Positions 1 through 9,133 are shown, numbered from the stretch's first letter. The stretch is DNA of 64,000 nt from Chimaeribacter arupi (GCF_002858805.1 NZ_PJZI01000017.1:1-64000), one strand, 5' to 3'. The notes: generated by a model from the sequence alone, not told the origin. A program made the numbers and translations.

Positions 1-130
1 CAGGTAAGAACTTTCAGACTCCCACAATGTGCGTGATTGAGACAAAGCAAACGGGCACATTTCATTGAATGTCTGAATCGCCACGGGTTTAACAGATACC
101 TCAGAGTCATTTAAGATGGCTTAAAGAGAG

Positions 131-415
131 GTGCCTATGAGCGGTAAGCGTTATCCTAAAGAGTTTAAAACTGAAGCAGTCAAACAGGTTGTTGATCGCG
201 GTCATTCTGTTTCCAGCGTTGCAGCACGTCTCGATATCACCACCCACAGCCTTTACGCCTGGATAAAAAAGCACGGTCCGGACTCATCCACTCATAAAGA
301 ACAGTCAGATGCTCAGGCCGAGATCCGCCGACTCCAGAAGGAGCTGAAGCGGGTTACTGACGAACGGGACATATTAAAAAAAGCCGCGGCGTACTTCGCA
401 AAGCTGTCCGACTGA
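131..415 (+). CDS. IS3-family transposase OrfA (HTH/leucine zipper)
   Basis: This 94-residue protein is the DNA-binding half of the IS3 transposase. A helix-turn-helix of the Tnp_1 type spans about residues 8-50 (start YPKEFKTEAV, recognition part around ITTHSLYAWIKKHG), followed by a leucine-zipper-like coiled coil at about 60-85 (EIRRLQKELKRVTDERDILKK). It overlaps the orfB frame and ends with an A-rich slip site, so the active transposase is the OrfAB fusion. OrfA alone normally represses transposition in this family. Confidence 0.9.
   Translation: MPMSGKRYPKEFKTEAVKQVVDRGHSVSSVAARLDITTHSLYAWIKKHGPDSSTHKEQSDAQAEIRRLQKELKRVTDERDILKKAAAYFAKLSD
376..382 (+). promoter_or_regulatory. Programmed -1 frameshift site (A7 run) in the IS3 transposase
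   Basis: Seven adenines followed by G lie near the end of orfA. OrfA uses frame 2 and orfB frame 1, which is the -1 frame. A slip here joins OrfA to the open stretch continuing RYAFIRDNTRCW and then into orfB. IS3-family elements make the OrfAB transposase by slippage at such A-rich motifs. Confidence 0.75.
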
Positions 416-471
416 GGTACGCCTTTATCCGTGACAACACCCGTTGCTGGCCTGTTCGTCTGCTCTGTCGG

Positions 472-1284
472 GTGCTTAATGTTCATCCCAGTGGCTTTTA
501 CGCCTGGCTTCAGCAGCCGCATTCTCAGCGCCACCAGACAGACCTGAGACTGACGGGACAGATCAAACAGTTCTGGCTGGAGTCCGGTTGCGTTTATGGT
601 TATCGCAAGATCTATCTGGATCTGCGGGACAGCGGGCAACAGTGCGGAGTGAACAGAGTTTGGCGACTGATGAAGCGTGTCGGGATAAAGGCTCAGGTCG
701 GGTACCGGAGCCCGCGGGCACGTAAAGGCGAAGCCAGTATCGTGTCGCCCAACAGGCTTCAGCGACAGTTCAATTCGGATGCTCCGGATGAGCGTTGGGT
801 AACGGACATAACCTATATCAGGACCCACGAAGGGTGGCTGTATCTGGCCGTGGTTGTTGACCTGTTCTCACGTAAGGTTATCGGCTGGTCCATGCAATGC
901 CGGATGACAAAGGACATTGTCCTGAACGCACTGCTGATGGCTGTATGGCGGCGTAATCCCCAAAAACAGGTGCTGGTTCACTCGGACCAGGGCAGTCAGT
1001 ACACAAGCCATGAGTGGCAGTCGTTCCTGAAATCACACGGCCTGGAGGGCAGCATGAGCCGTCGCGGTAACTGTCACGATAACGCGGTTGCAGAAAGCTT
1101 TTTCCAGCTACTGAAACGCGAGCGGATAAAGAGAAAGATCTACGGAACGCGGGAAGAAGCCCGCAGCGATATTTTTGATTACATCGAAATGTTTTATAAC
1201 AGTAAGCGTCGGCATGGTTCGAGCGATCAGATGTCACCGACAGAATATGAAAACCAGTATTATCAACGACTCGAAAGTGTCTAG
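472..1284 (+). CDS. IS3-family transposase OrfB (DDE integrase domain)
   Basis: This is the catalytic half of the transposase, an rve-type DDE domain. The first Asp lies in DERWVTDITYI, the second in LVHSDQGSQYTS, and the Glu in HDNAVAESFFQLLKRE. The frame stays open upstream of the GTG at 472 back to the A7 slip site, so the biological product is probably the OrfAB fusion rather than a protein starting here. The frame is intact to its stop beside the right inverted repeat, so the element could be active. Confidence 0.9.
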   Translation: MLNVHPSGFYAWLQQPHSQRHQTDLRLTGQIKQFWLESGCVYGYRKIYLDLRDSGQQCGVNRVWRLMKRVGIKAQVGYRSPRARKGEASIVSPNRLQRQFNSDAPDERWVTDITYIRTHEGWLYLAVVVDLFSRKVIGWSMQCRMTKDIVLNALLMAVWRRNPQKQVLVHSDQGSQYTSHEWQSFLKSHGLEGSMSRRGNCHDNAVAESFFQLLKRERIKRKIYGTREEARSDIFDYIEMFYNSKRRHGSSDQMSPTEYENQYYQRLESV

Positions 1285-1378
1285 ATTATCCGTGGCGATT
1301 CATAGGTCATAATTAAGACTCTACCTACACAACAATACTCTAACCAAGAGAAAGCGTTTTAAAGTTGCACCTGGCAGA

Positions 1379-1408
1379 AAGAGCATGCCTGTTTCAGGCA
1401 TGCTTCTT
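1379..1408 (-). terminator. Hairpin terminator of the GmrSD-like gene
   Basis: GCATGCCTG and CAGGCATGC pair across a 3-nt loop, extended by AAGA/TCTT bases. It lies 10 bases past the stop codon on the minus strand and is followed by a short T run in that direction. Confidence 0.6.
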
Positions 1409-1417
1409 GAATGATAA

Positions 1418-3070
1418 TCATACTAACCAGAGTTTTTTCAGCTGGGATTTCATGCTCTCATGTCGGATTCTTAATTCGACTATGCTCCACTGCTCCGACT
1501 TGCACACGTCTTTTGTTAAATCAAATGAACTTTTGCTGTTTAATTTTTCATAAATTGCTTTTTTCTTGATGAAGTCGGAATGCTGCGCCTCAGAATTTTT
1601 CATTCCACTAATCAGTGTCAGGTTGCCAATTTTATGCAGCCAATTAGTATGTTCATGTGGTTTGAATCTATGAAGCCAATAAACATTCACTAATGACTGA
1701 GGGAGGATATGTTCGATTGTTATTCGACCAGTGTAAGTTTTGATGACACTTTCATCTTGTTGTTCCATATCCAGCCTAAGTAAAATTGCTTTAATAAGAT
1801 TGACTTGGTTTGGTCTGGGTTCATATAAATCATCATCTAATGCATTAATAAAACCAGTGTTATCAGCATGCTGATTTATCTGATTTATTATAGATGAGAG
1901 ATTCATATGATTGTTTATGGCGACTAATGCTGAATAGCAGACCATTTCCCTCTGGCTTTTGATTTGTTTTTTAAGCCATCCATGCATATAAACCTTTTCA
2001 AATGAAGTGATGAACTGGGAGAAATCATCCATAGTAAAATCACAGGACCGCGCCATCCTGTTCATGAACGCCATTACCGGAGGTATCCACTCATCAACGC
2101 CAAGATTACTTAGAGAAGCGATTTTTCGTTTTATTGATGGATGTTCAAAATCGTTTTCCAAAATTTTCGCATAATGCTTGGAAGAGCTCACTAACATAAG
2201 AGACATTGCGATGGCATCGCCATCGAATTGATCTTGTAATTTTTCAATGAAAGATTCGAATCCTTTCTGTAAAACACGGTCACGATCTTTTTTCTCGGAG
2301 AGTTTGTGAAGGGTCAGGAATTTGTCTAGTTTACTTACACCAACCATATCTTCTATCTGAGACCATGCTGAATCAATTTGCTCAGGTTTTTTATTATGCA
2401 AAGAGGCTGATTCAAAAAGAGCATTTTTCAATAAATCAGCATTACTTAATGGCAAACCTCGGCTGTTAAGAACATTGAATAAGCGAAATGAAGATGAAAA
2501 ATCATCTGTTTGGACGAATACAATATATACATTTTGTAATATATATTTTGCCAGCGTTTTCAGAGTATCGTCCGTCAGTTTTGAAAGGTAGTTTCTGACT
2601 GCTTCTGAATTACTAATGAAGACTAAGTCAGTGTCGGAAGGTTTTTCGGGTTTGTAATCTTTAAGATCTTGAAGGATGTAATATTTATAAAGATTATACT
2701 CTTTCTTTCTGACGATCAATCGCGGTTCATCAGCCTCGTCAGAATAAACATCTATGGGTAACACTCTCTTTTGCAAGTCATCTTTTATGCCTTGTATAGT
2801 GATTAATTTTTTTAATTCGGAAACAATAATACTTAACGTTGTCAGTCGTTGTTGGCCATCAACAACCTCATACTGATTTTGACCTTTGTTAATACAAATC
2901 ATACTTCCTATAAAATATTCACTTTCATTAGATTGAGAGCTTTCATAAATGTCATCGATTAATTGCTCAGCATTATCTATCGTCCAGCTATAAGGGCGCT
3001 GATATGAAGGAATAATGAACTTTTTGTTTTCGGTAAGGATGTCCTGTACCTTACATTCTTTAGCTTCCAT
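1418..3070 (-). CDS. DUF262/DUF1524 protein, GmrSD-like type IV restriction nuclease
   Basis: This 550-residue protein has the single-chain layout of GmrSD-type modification-dependent nucleases. The N-terminal DUF262 (ParB/sulfiredoxin-fold NTPase) carries PSYQRPYSW at about 21-29 and VVDGQQRLTTLSI at about 70-81. The C-terminal DUF1524 carries an HNH-like site, ITIEHILPQS with a downstream KIGNLTLI. Family members cut glucosylated or otherwise modified phage DNA; this role is inferred. The start is ATG at 3070 after a GGATGAGAA ribosome site. The gene is clearly more AT-rich than its neighbours and sits between an IS element and an AT-rich gap, which suggests acquisition as defence cargo. 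No partner gene is visible. Confidence 0.8.
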   Translation of the reverse strand: MEAKECKVQDILTENKKFIIPSYQRPYSWTIDNAEQLIDDIYESSQSNESEYFIGSMICINKGQNQYEVVDGQQRLTTLSIIVSELKKLITIQGIKDDLQKRVLPIDVYSDEADEPRLIVRKKEYNLYKYYILQDLKDYKPEKPSDTDLVFISNSEAVRNYLSKLTDDTLKTLAKYILQNVYIVFVQTDDFSSSFRLFNVLNSRGLPLSNADLLKNALFESASLHNKKPEQIDSAWSQIEDMVGVSKLDKFLTLHKLSEKKDRDRVLQKGFESFIEKLQDQFDGDAIAMSLMLVSSSKHYAKILENDFEHPSIKRKIASLSNLGVDEWIPPVMAFMNRMARSCDFTMDDFSQFITSFEKVYMHGWLKKQIKSQREMVCYSALVAINNHMNLSSIINQINQHADNTGFINALDDDLYEPRPNQVNLIKAILLRLDMEQQDESVIKTYTGRITIEHILPQSLVNVYWLHRFKPHEHTNWLHKIGNLTLISGMKNSEAQHSDFIKKKAIYEKLNSKSSFDLTKDVCKSEQWSIVELRIRHESMKSQLKKLWLV

Positions 3071-3197
3071 TTCTCATCCAAATTGACTGTGTTCTTTGTA
3101 ATTACGATTCTCCAACCATTCGGTAGCAATGTCCACTATTTATATTAATTGCTCGACCAATCCCTCGTTAACTAACTCGCTCTGCCTCTTTTATAGT

Positions 3198-3219
3198 TCT
3201 GCTTCTGGCACAAAGCAGA
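3198..3219. repeat. Dispersed stem-loop repeat, copy 1
   Basis: TCTGCTT pairs with AAGCAGA around the loop CTGGCACA. A second copy at 11403-11426 keeps the loop exactly while the stem changes to GTCCGCTT/AAGCGGAC, so a T-A pair has become C-G. Its function is unknown. Confidence 0.5.
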
Positions 3220-3299
3220 CAGACGCGCAGGCCAACGCCCGCTATGAGCGATAAGCGGACATTAACGAAATCATGGAACCAGTGAGCATCGACAAATAT

Positions 3300-3328
3300 G
3301 CCCAAAATCATGCACGTTGATTTTGGGC
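3300..3328 (-). terminator. Terminator downstream of the MFS/ADH/SDR operon
   Basis: GCCCAAAATCA pairs perfectly with TGATTTTGGGC over 11 bp around a 7-nt loop. It lies 55 bases past the stop of the last gene of the minus-strand operon, with AT-rich sequence on both sides, so it may work both ways. Confidence 0.65.
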
Positions 3329-3383
3329 TTTAGATACTTTTCACATAAACATAATCCGCTTCCAGGCCGCAGATAAAACTGCG

Positions 3384-4589
3384 TCATGAGCTTAATTTAT
3401 CCTGCTTTTTTACCCGCAACTCGTTAACAATACCTAAAAAGGCAAGCCCGACGGGAACAAGGGATCCCCACAGGACGGCGTTCCAGCCGTAGAGACTGAG
3501 CAGAGCACCTGAAGAAAATGATCCTACAATCATCACCCCAAACACCACAAAATCGTTCAGGGACTGGACCTGGGTTTTTTCTTCGGGACGGTGATATTCA
3601 ATGATTTTTGCCGATGCGCCGGTGAAGCCAAAATTCCAGCCAAGACCCAACAAAATCAGCGACAGCCAGTAGTGGAAAATATCGGTTCCACTGAGTCCGG
3701 CCAGGACAGAACATGCCGTAATAAGAAGACCCGCAGCGGCGATACGCATGGCTCCAAATCGGTTAATTAATTTGCCGGTGAAAAAACCCGGACCGTACAT
3801 GGCAATAACATGCCACTGGATACCAAGATTCGACGCCTGCTGAGAAATGCCGTGCATGTGCATCGAGAGTGGGGCTGCCGTCATCAGGAAGTTCATCACC
3901 ATATAAGTGACCGCACCGCTGAATACGGTTCTGGCAAACCCTGGCTGACGGACAATTTCGCGTAAAGGCCGCCCACCCGTTTTTACCGCGCCGGCAGGTT
4001 CTGTGGTTTTCACGCCTTTGAGTATGAATGCCGAAATGACGGCCACGAGCGCCTGGGCGAGGAACGTGACGGCGAATGTATGAGGCGGCCAGAGGTGCAT
4101 CGTTCCGGAAACCAGCATAGGACCAACCACGCCAGCTATCACTCCGCCTCCCATTACCAGCGACAAAGCCCTGGCTCGGCGTTCGGGCGTGACGCCGTCC
4201 GTTGCGGCAAAACGAAAGCTGAGCGCAACGGCCGCATATGCCCCCCCCATAAATGCGGCAATGCAGAAAAGTATAAAAGAGCCAATGACGACGGCAAGTG
4301 CAGCGGTCAGTCCGGTAATGACGCCAGCCCCTGTGCCGACCATAAAAGCAGTTTTACGACCATTTTTCCGCGCCAGTGAACCTAACGGCAAGATGCAGGC
4401 CGCCATCCCAAGTACAAACATGGTGATGGGCAGCGTGGCCAGCGAGCTTGCAGGCGCAATCGAGTTACCCACAATTGCGCCTGTGGCATAAAAAACCACA
4501 GAGTTAGCACCGGCGAGAGCCTGTGCGGCCGACAGGCGGATGATATTGTTTTTCTGGTCTGCAACGGGCAGGAAATGTTCTGCGGACAT
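3384..4589 (-). CDS. Major facilitator superfamily transporter
   Basis: This 401-residue inner-membrane protein has about 12 hydrophobic segments. The loop between segments 2 and 3 carries the charged GSLARKNGRKTAF, a form of the MFS motif A. The charged cytoplasmic loop in the middle (about 195-215) separates two six-helix halves. It is the last gene of a five-gene minus-strand operon, starting four bases after the alcohol dehydrogenase stop. The context (dehydrogenases, OsmC-like, CMD-like) suggests efflux of a toxic organic compound, but the substrate cannot be read from the sequence. Confidence 0.8.
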   Translation of the reverse strand: MSAEHFLPVADQKNNIIRLSAAQALAGANSVVFYATGAIVGNSIAPASSLATLPITMFVLGMAACILPLGSLARKNGRKTAFMVGTGAGVITGLTAALAVVIGSFILFCIAAFMGGAYAAVALSFRFAATDGVTPERRARALSLVMGGGVIAGVVGPMLVSGTMHLWPPHTFAVTFLAQALVAVISAFILKGVKTTEPAGAVKTGGRPLREIVRQPGFARTVFSGAVTYMVMNFLMTAAPLSMHMHGISQQASNLGIQWHVIAMYGPGFFTGKLINRFGAMRIAAAGLLITACSVLAGLSGTDIFHYWLSLILLGLGWNFGFTGASAKIIEYHRPEEKTQVQSLNDFVVFGVMIVGSFSSGALLSLYGWNAVLWGSLVPVGLAFLGIVNELRVKKQDKLSS

Positions 4590-4593
4590 GTGA

Positions 4594-5622
4594 TTAATTA
4601 TCCTGATTCATGGTGAGCACTATCCGGTATCGCGCCAGACCCTGCTTCAGTCTGCTGAGCGCCTCATTTGCCCTTTCAAATGGCAGTAGCTCTGTAACAG
4701 GCAAAGCCTGAAAGAGATGGCTGAACTGCAGCGCGCGCTCGGTTTGCGTCGGTGTGCTGACGAAAGATCCTGTCAGGGTACGTTCAGCGCCGATCATCAT
4801 ACCGGGCATGACCTGTAGCGGCGTTTGTCCGGTACCCAGCAGGATCGCTTTTCCCCGGGGGGCGAGGGCGGACAGAAGGGCTGATACCGTCTCTGAAGCC
4901 GGTGCCGTTGCCACAATAAAATCCACACCGCCGTCATTTTTCAGGCGTTCTGATGCGTTTTCATCAAGTGTATTGATGTAGTGATGCGCACCCAGCTCAT
5001 AGGCCGCTCGTTCTTTTTCGTTACCCCGCGCAATCACCGTCACCTCAAACCCCATTTTACGGGCGTACTGAACGGCCATGTGGCCAAGGCCACCCACTCC
5101 GAGAACCGCCACTCTGTCGCCCGCCCTTGCGCCTGAATTACGCAGCGCGTTGAAGGTTGCGGTACCGGCGCAAAGGATCGGCGCGGCATGTACGGAAGAA
5201 AGCGCGGAGGGGATGGCTATCAGCGCAGTGTGCCGCATGACGACGTACTCTGCGTAGCCGCCATCACAGCTGAGTCCAGGCGTAAGCTGGTTTTCACAAA
5301 GATGAAAAAGCCCGCTGCGGCAGGGTTTGCAGTGCTGACAGTACCCCCCCAGACGTCCGACGCCTACCCGCTGACCGTTTTGCCAGATATCGGGTACCCT
5401 ATTCCCCTTCCGGGCAATAAACCCGACAATTTCATGTCCCGGTATACGGCCGGGCTGGCCCGCCTGTGGTGCTTTTTCCGCGTCCCGGAGATCGGCACCG
5501 CATACGCCGCATGCTTCAATTTTGATGAGCACTTCATCCGGGCCGGGAACAGGTACCGGCTGCTCGGTCATTTCCAGCACACCGGGGGCAACGATCTGCA
5601 TAGCGCGATATTTTTTATTCAT
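4594..5622 (-). CDS. Zinc-dependent alcohol dehydrogenase (MDR family)
   Basis: A medium-chain dehydrogenase of 342 residues. The catalytic zinc site shows CGVCGAD and GHEIVG. The structural zinc loop is GYCQHCKPCRSGLFHLC. The Rossmann motif is VLGVGGLGHMAVQYA. The reaction is NAD(P)-linked oxidation of an alcohol or reduction of an aldehyde; the substrate is unknown. I chose ATG 5622; a GTG nine bases upstream is possible. It sits between the CMD-like gene and the MFS gene and is probably cotranscribed with them. Confidence 0.87.
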   Translation of the reverse strand: MNKKYRAMQIVAPGVLEMTEQPVPVPGPDEVLIKIEACGVCGADLRDAEKAPQAGQPGRIPGHEIVGFIARKGNRVPDIWQNGQRVGVGRLGGYCQHCKPCRSGLFHLCENQLTPGLSCDGGYAEYVVMRHTALIAIPSALSSVHAAPILCAGTATFNALRNSGARAGDRVAVLGVGGLGHMAVQYARKMGFEVTVIARGNEKERAAYELGAHHYINTLDENASERLKNDGGVDFIVATAPASETVSALLSALAPRGKAILLGTGQTPLQVMPGMMIGAERTLTGSFVSTPTQTERALQFSHLFQALPVTELLPFERANEALSRLKQGLARYRIVLTMNQDN

Positions 5623-5648
5623 AAATTGCACCGGAAAATTTGGGGTTG

Positions 5649-6167
5649 TCAGATGGCAAGGGCGACAAGAAAACGGGACACTATGTTATAGGCGGCGACA
5701 GTAGCAACGGCTTCCACGGTCTCTTTTTCACCTAACAGGCTTTTCAGCGCACCAATTACTTTCTCCTCAACCACGACGTTCCGGGTGGACTGGTCCGTAA
5801 GATGTATCAGCAACGTTTCGGTGTCATTAAAGACGTGTGGCGCGGAGGATAACCGCAGGGCTTCTGCTTTTTCAGCCGTTCCGCCTGCATCCAGATAAGC
5901 AGGGTAGTGCACGTTCCATTCAAATTCTGCTTTATTCAGCCAGGCAACGCGCAGCATGATTAGTTCCCGGTATTCAAGGCTGAGCGAAAATTCCTGACGT
6001 ACCCGTACCATCAGTTCGTTCCAGCCCGTGGCCAGGGGGGCACTCTTCAGTAATATCCGATCAATATCTATCAGTTTTCCGCCGGGCCGACGGGCCTTTA
6101 TCGCGTTGAGAAGATCGGCGTCGACTGGCTCTTCATCCTGCCAGGGAGTTACTCTTGATGTGTTCAT
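5649..6167 (-). CDS. Carboxymuconolactone decarboxylase-family protein
   Basis: A helical protein of 172 residues resembling PF02627, with the family stretch LEYRELIMLRVAWLNKAEFEWNVH around the middle. The usual CxxC of AhpD-like peroxidase members is absent (AEFEWNVH occupies its place), so disulfide reductase activity is unlikely and a decarboxylase or unknown role is more plausible. The start at 6167 follows an AGGAAAAA ribosome site; a longer frame to 6194 has no good site. Second copy of this fold in the island; the other, at 9134, keeps its CxxC. Confidence 0.75.
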   Translation of the reverse strand: MNTSRVTPWQDEEPVDADLLNAIKARRPGGKLIDIDRILLKSAPLATGWNELMVRVRQEFSLSLEYRELIMLRVAWLNKAEFEWNVHYPAYLDAGGTAEKAEALRLSSAPHVFNDTETLLIHLTDQSTRNVVVEEKVIGALKSLLGEKETVEAVATVAAYNIVSRFLVALAI

Positions 6168-6204
6168 ATCATTTTTTCCTGTAGAACAGAACAATCCAGC
6201 CGCG

Positions 6205-6687
6205 TCAGCTCAGTATTAAGTCACCTTCGATCAGCATATTCTGGGCCAGTAACCACCGGTTCAGAGAGGAGGTAATCACCCGTTGATGAACCCCTTCAAA
6301 CTGATGCACCGTGCCGCCACCGCGTACATGGATGACATACACAAGCCTGCCGGAAGCATCCTCTGCAGGTCTGTCACCGGAGGCCGGTATACCCTTCGGA
6401 AGGTGCCCGTCAGTGTGAATTTCAAGATGCGTAAGGGCGAGACCTTCAGCCCTGGCTTCGAGAATAAAGGCGGCCATCATGCAGGCATTGAACGCAGCGA
6501 GCATCAGCTCCTGGGGGTCAGGAGCCAGCCCTTCGCCACCCAGCGAAACCGGTTCATCGGAATCGATAACATGACTTTGCAGGGCAGGCGGAGCGTTGTC
6601 TGCGGAAAAGGACTGGCAGAGCGTCCGGCTGGCCATGCCCCCCTGCCACGAGGTGACAAGGTCATAATGCGCGGTCTGGATTTGCAT
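6205..6687 (-). CDS. OsmC-family protein (peroxide/thiol stress)
   Basis: A protein of 160 residues with the OsmC fold. The conserved helix PQELMLAAFNACMMAAFI carries one of the two cysteines expected in Ohr/OsmC peroxidases; I do not see a clear second cysteine, so this may be a non-catalytic or one-Cys member. It follows a GGAGTAATT ribosome site. It lies between the SDR and CMD-like genes of the same operon, consistent with protection against oxidised or electrophilic metabolites. Confidence 0.75.
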   Translation of the reverse strand: MQIQTAHYDLVTSWQGGMASRTLCQSFSADNAPPALQSHVIDSDEPVSLGGEGLAPDPQELMLAAFNACMMAAFILEARAEGLALTHLEIHTDGHLPKGIPASGDRPAEDASGRLVYVIHVRGGGTVHQFEGVHQRVITSSLNRWLLAQNMLIEGDLILS

Positions 6688-6698
6688 AATTACTCCAG

Positions 6699-6726
6699 TG
6701 CCGCACGCGGGTAAGCGCGTGCGGCA
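6699..6726. other. Intercistronic hairpin between SDR and OsmC-like genes
   Basis: TGCCGCACGCG pairs perfectly with CGCGTGCGGCA over 11 bp around a 6-nt loop. No T tract follows on the minus strand, so it more likely stabilises the upstream SDR mRNA or attenuates than fully terminates. Confidence 0.45.
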
Positions 6727-6732
6727 TGGTCA

Positions 6733-7509
6733 TCAGGCGTTACGGCCAGCCATTACGCCGCCATCGATATCCCAGATAGCGCCGGTGACCCAGCCAGTCT
6801 TGTCAGAAAGCAGGAAAGCAACGGTTTCCGCGATATCTAACGGGGTACCCACGCGGCCGATCGGGTGGAAGCTGTCAAAGCTGTTCATCACGCCCTTCAC
6901 GTCGTCTTTCGGAATGAAGCCTTCGTAAATCGGTGTGTGAACAACTGCCGGAGACACTGCATTCACACGGATCCCTTTTTCACCCAGCTCAATGGCCAGG
7001 TTTTTGGTCAGCGCGTGCAGACCCGCTTTTGCCATTGAGTAAGCTGAAGACGGAGTGGCACCGATGGCCTGCTGTGCCCACATGGATCCGATATTAACGA
7101 TGGATCCTTTGATACCGGCCTCGACCATATTGCGCACCACGTCACGGGTAATAAAGAACGTCGCGCGGTTAATGTTCATGTACATGTCATAGTCTGACGT
7201 TTCATGTTCGGTGAACGGTTTCGGGAAAAATACGCCAGCAGCATTGACCAGCAGGCTGATATCCTTGTGTTCGGCATTGATGGTATTCACCACGTGCTGC
7301 ATACCTTCTTCTTTCATCAGGTCGGCAACGATGATGGAAACCTGACCGTCTGCAGCCAGCGCCTGGCGGGCCTGCTCGGCTTTGTCCTGACGATTGCCAA
7401 CCAGCACAACGCTGCCACCGTTTTTCAGAACCAGCTTCGCCGTTTCGAAGCCCATGCCGCTTGTACCACCGACCACTAACAGTTTTTTACCGGCAAAAGA
7501 TGCGTTCAT
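6733..7509 (-). CDS. Short-chain dehydrogenase/reductase (SDR)
   Basis: A classical 258-residue SDR. The cofactor motif is [13 protein letters not shown] near the N-terminus, followed by NAAG and the catalytic [10 protein letters not shown] with a Ser upstream (NIGSMWAQ). The C-terminal [13 protein letters not shown] is typical. It oxidises or reduces a carbonyl/hydroxyl substrate with NAD(P)H. It is the first gene of the minus-strand operon, after an AGAGG ribosome site, and is divergent from the LysR gene at 7686, which probably regulates it. Confidence 0.87.
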   Translation of the reverse strand: MNASFAGKKLLVVGGTSGMGFETAKLVLKNGGSVVLVGNRQDKAEQARQALAADGQVSIIVADLMKEEGMQHVVNTINAEHKDISLLVNAAGVFFPKPFTEHETSDYDMYMNINRATFFITRDVVRNMVEAGIKGSIVNIGSMWAQQAIGATPSSAYSMAKAGLHALTKNLAIELGEKGIRVNAVSPAVVHTPIYEGFIPKDDVKGVMNSFDSFHPIGRVGTPLDIAETVAFLLSDKTGWVTGAIWDIDGGVMAGRNA

Positions 7510-7685
7510 CGCTAACCTCTTAAAATTGATATGGTTGTCATTGATGAAAAGCCGCGCTCCTCATCGTGTGAAATCAGAATGCCACCCGGGCCCCAGATTG
7601 ACGACTGAGAAGAAATTGCGACGCAGGAAAGAAAATCTTTCTCGCTGGCGTATACTGAGGAAAATCATGAATCAGGATAACCCCG

Positions 7686-8600
7686 ATGCGATCGCTAAAC
7701 CGACTTAAATGGCTGCATGCTTTTGAAGCCACCGCCAGGCACGGTAGCTTTACCGGCGCGGCACAGGAGCTTGGCGTAACGCCCGCCGCAGTAGGCCAAC
7801 TGGTACGCTCGCTGGAAGACTGGGTCGGACACCCGCTTCTTCACCGCACCCGCTCAGGAAAAGAGCGTCTGACGCTGGTTGACGAGGCGCAGGAGGCACT
7901 GCAGGACATCACGCTGGGACTCGACAAACTGGAAACCGGATTAAATAAGCTTCGTGGTCGCCGGTCGCGTTCAGTGGTGGTGGTGACAGCATCGCAGGTA
8001 CTGATGATGAACTGGCTGATGGATCGCCTGAACCGGTTTTCGGAAACGCACGAAAATATCGATCTGCGGCTTAACGTCACGGAAAAACTGATGGACGTGT
8101 CGCACGGCGAGGCGGATATCGGTATTCGCTGCGGCCAGGGCGACTGGCCAGGCGTGAATAAAACCTGGCTGATGGATGAGGAAGCGGTACTGATCTGCAG
8201 TCCACACCTGGTGCCGTCCGGGAAAATGGCCTGCAGTGAATGGCTCGCCACGCAAAAACTCATTCATGATGACACGCCCCATCCCGGGGCGGATTTTCCG
8301 TCATGGAATGATGTCCTGTTGGCGGTCGGTGCCCCCGAAGCGCTGGAAAGCGGTCTGCATATTAACTCCACCTCAGCTGTGATCCTGTCGGCCCTGAGTG
8401 GCAGGGGCGTGGCCATCGTGCGATACGCTCTGGTGAAAAAGCTTATCGAAACCGGACAGCTGGTCCAGCTGCACCCCGACCATCGGTGGCCGCTCAAGTG
8501 GTCTTATTATGTGGTGACCCCGCAGCAAAAAGTCATGCGTGATGAAGTGAAAGTTTTCCACGACTGGCTTCTTCAGGATGTGATCTCGGAGCTTTCATAA
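7686..8600 (+). CDS. LysR-family transcriptional regulator, GcvA-like
   Basis: A 304-residue LysR protein. The winged HTH spans about residues 1-62 (LKWLHAFEATARHGSFTGAAQELGVTPAAVGQLV in pieces), followed by a substrate-binding domain. N-terminal wording and length resemble the GcvA subgroup. The 176-bp space to the divergent SDR gene should carry its operator. It is flanked by two redox operons, so it may control both, including the one beginning at 8816. Confidence 0.85.
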   Translation: MRSLNRLKWLHAFEATARHGSFTGAAQELGVTPAAVGQLVRSLEDWVGHPLLHRTRSGKERLTLVDEAQEALQDITLGLDKLETGLNKLRGRRSRSVVVVTASQVLMMNWLMDRLNRFSETHENIDLRLNVTEKLMDVSHGEADIGIRCGQGDWPGVNKTWLMDEEAVLICSPHLVPSGKMACSEWLATQKLIHDDTPHPGADFPSWNDVLLAVGAPEALESGLHINSTSAVILSALSGRGVAIVRYALVKKLIETGQLVQLHPDHRWPLKWSYYVVTPQQKVMRDEVKVFHDWLLQDVISELS

Positions 8601-8815
8601 ACTGCCCACTCAGGCATTACGCTGCTCCTGCAATCACGCCGGGCGCGTAATGCTTATTCCCTGCCAAACGACGACATAGAATTTCTTCTCTGCTCCGCAA
8701 GATTATCTGATTTGTTGAAGCTGTCTGGCTTTCTGATAATCGCCCTCAACGAAAGGTAATACAGACCGGATTTTAACCGGGCGTGTTACTTCAACCCTGA
8801 GCGAAGGAGAGAACG

Positions 8816-9097
8816 ATGGCTTATCTGCAAATCACCCTGGATATCAGTAATGAAAACCGTGCGGCAGCCGCAGGGGTATACCAGAAATACAAAACTCCGT
8901 TTCTGACCACCATTGAGGGTGCCACCTCTAAAGAGCTGCTTGTCCGTGACGAGGATGTCCAGGTGCTGCACGGCTTTACGACTGTGGCGCAGGCGCAGGC
9001 ATATCTTAGCAGTTCGCTGTTCACGCAGGATGTCGTTGCAGGATTAAAACCGTATTTAAACAGCGCGCCTGACGTACGTATTTTCGACGTCATGTAA
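8816..9097 (+). CDS. Small conserved protein of unknown function (possible dimeric alpha/beta barrel)
   Basis: A 93-residue soluble protein with a strong GGAGAG ribosome site. I do not recognise the family with certainty. The pattern (a strand YLQITLDI, a helix, a second strand, then FTTVAQAQAYLSSSLF as a helix) resembles small dimeric alpha/beta-barrel proteins such as antibiotic biosynthesis monooxygenases. It is the first gene of a four-gene plus-strand operon with an AhpD-like protein, a cupin and an amine oxidase. Confidence 0.65.
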   Translation: MAYLQITLDISNENRAAAAGVYQKYKTPFLTTIEGATSKELLVRDEDVQVLHGFTTVAQAQAYLSSSLFTQDVVAGLKPYLNSAPDVRIFDVM

Positions 9098-9133
9098 TGA
9101 ATTTTCTGAGACAAAAAATAACCGGAGTTTTCA

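Larger units (their letters stand above)
74..1302 (+). mobile_element. IS3-family insertion sequence, complete
   Basis: Two overlapping transposase frames lie between terminal inverted repeats. The left end reads TGAATCGCCACGG at 74-86 and its reverse complement closes the element at 1290-1302; the 13 outer bases match exactly, with partial agreement further in. I see no direct 3-5 bp target duplication: the left flank ends in GTC and the right flank begins TAG. One end may therefore have recombined after insertion. Bases 1-73, left of the element, hold no gene that I can see. Confidence 0.88.
3071..3383. other. Non-coding gap between GmrSD-like gene and MFS operon
   Basis: The gap should hold the promoter of the minus-strand nuclease gene, in the AT-rich part near 3090-3190. 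It also holds a small hairpin at 3198-3219 that recurs at 11403-11426, and the terminator of the MFS operon at 3300-3328. I see no coding frame. Confidence 0.5.

Noticed and set aside
878-1237. Minus-strand frame within the IS3 transposase
   Set aside because: It is antisense to the conserved DDE domain; no independent evidence.
74-1302. Target-site duplication of the IS3 element
   Set aside because: The three to five bases on either side do not match (GTC versus TAG), so none is claimed.
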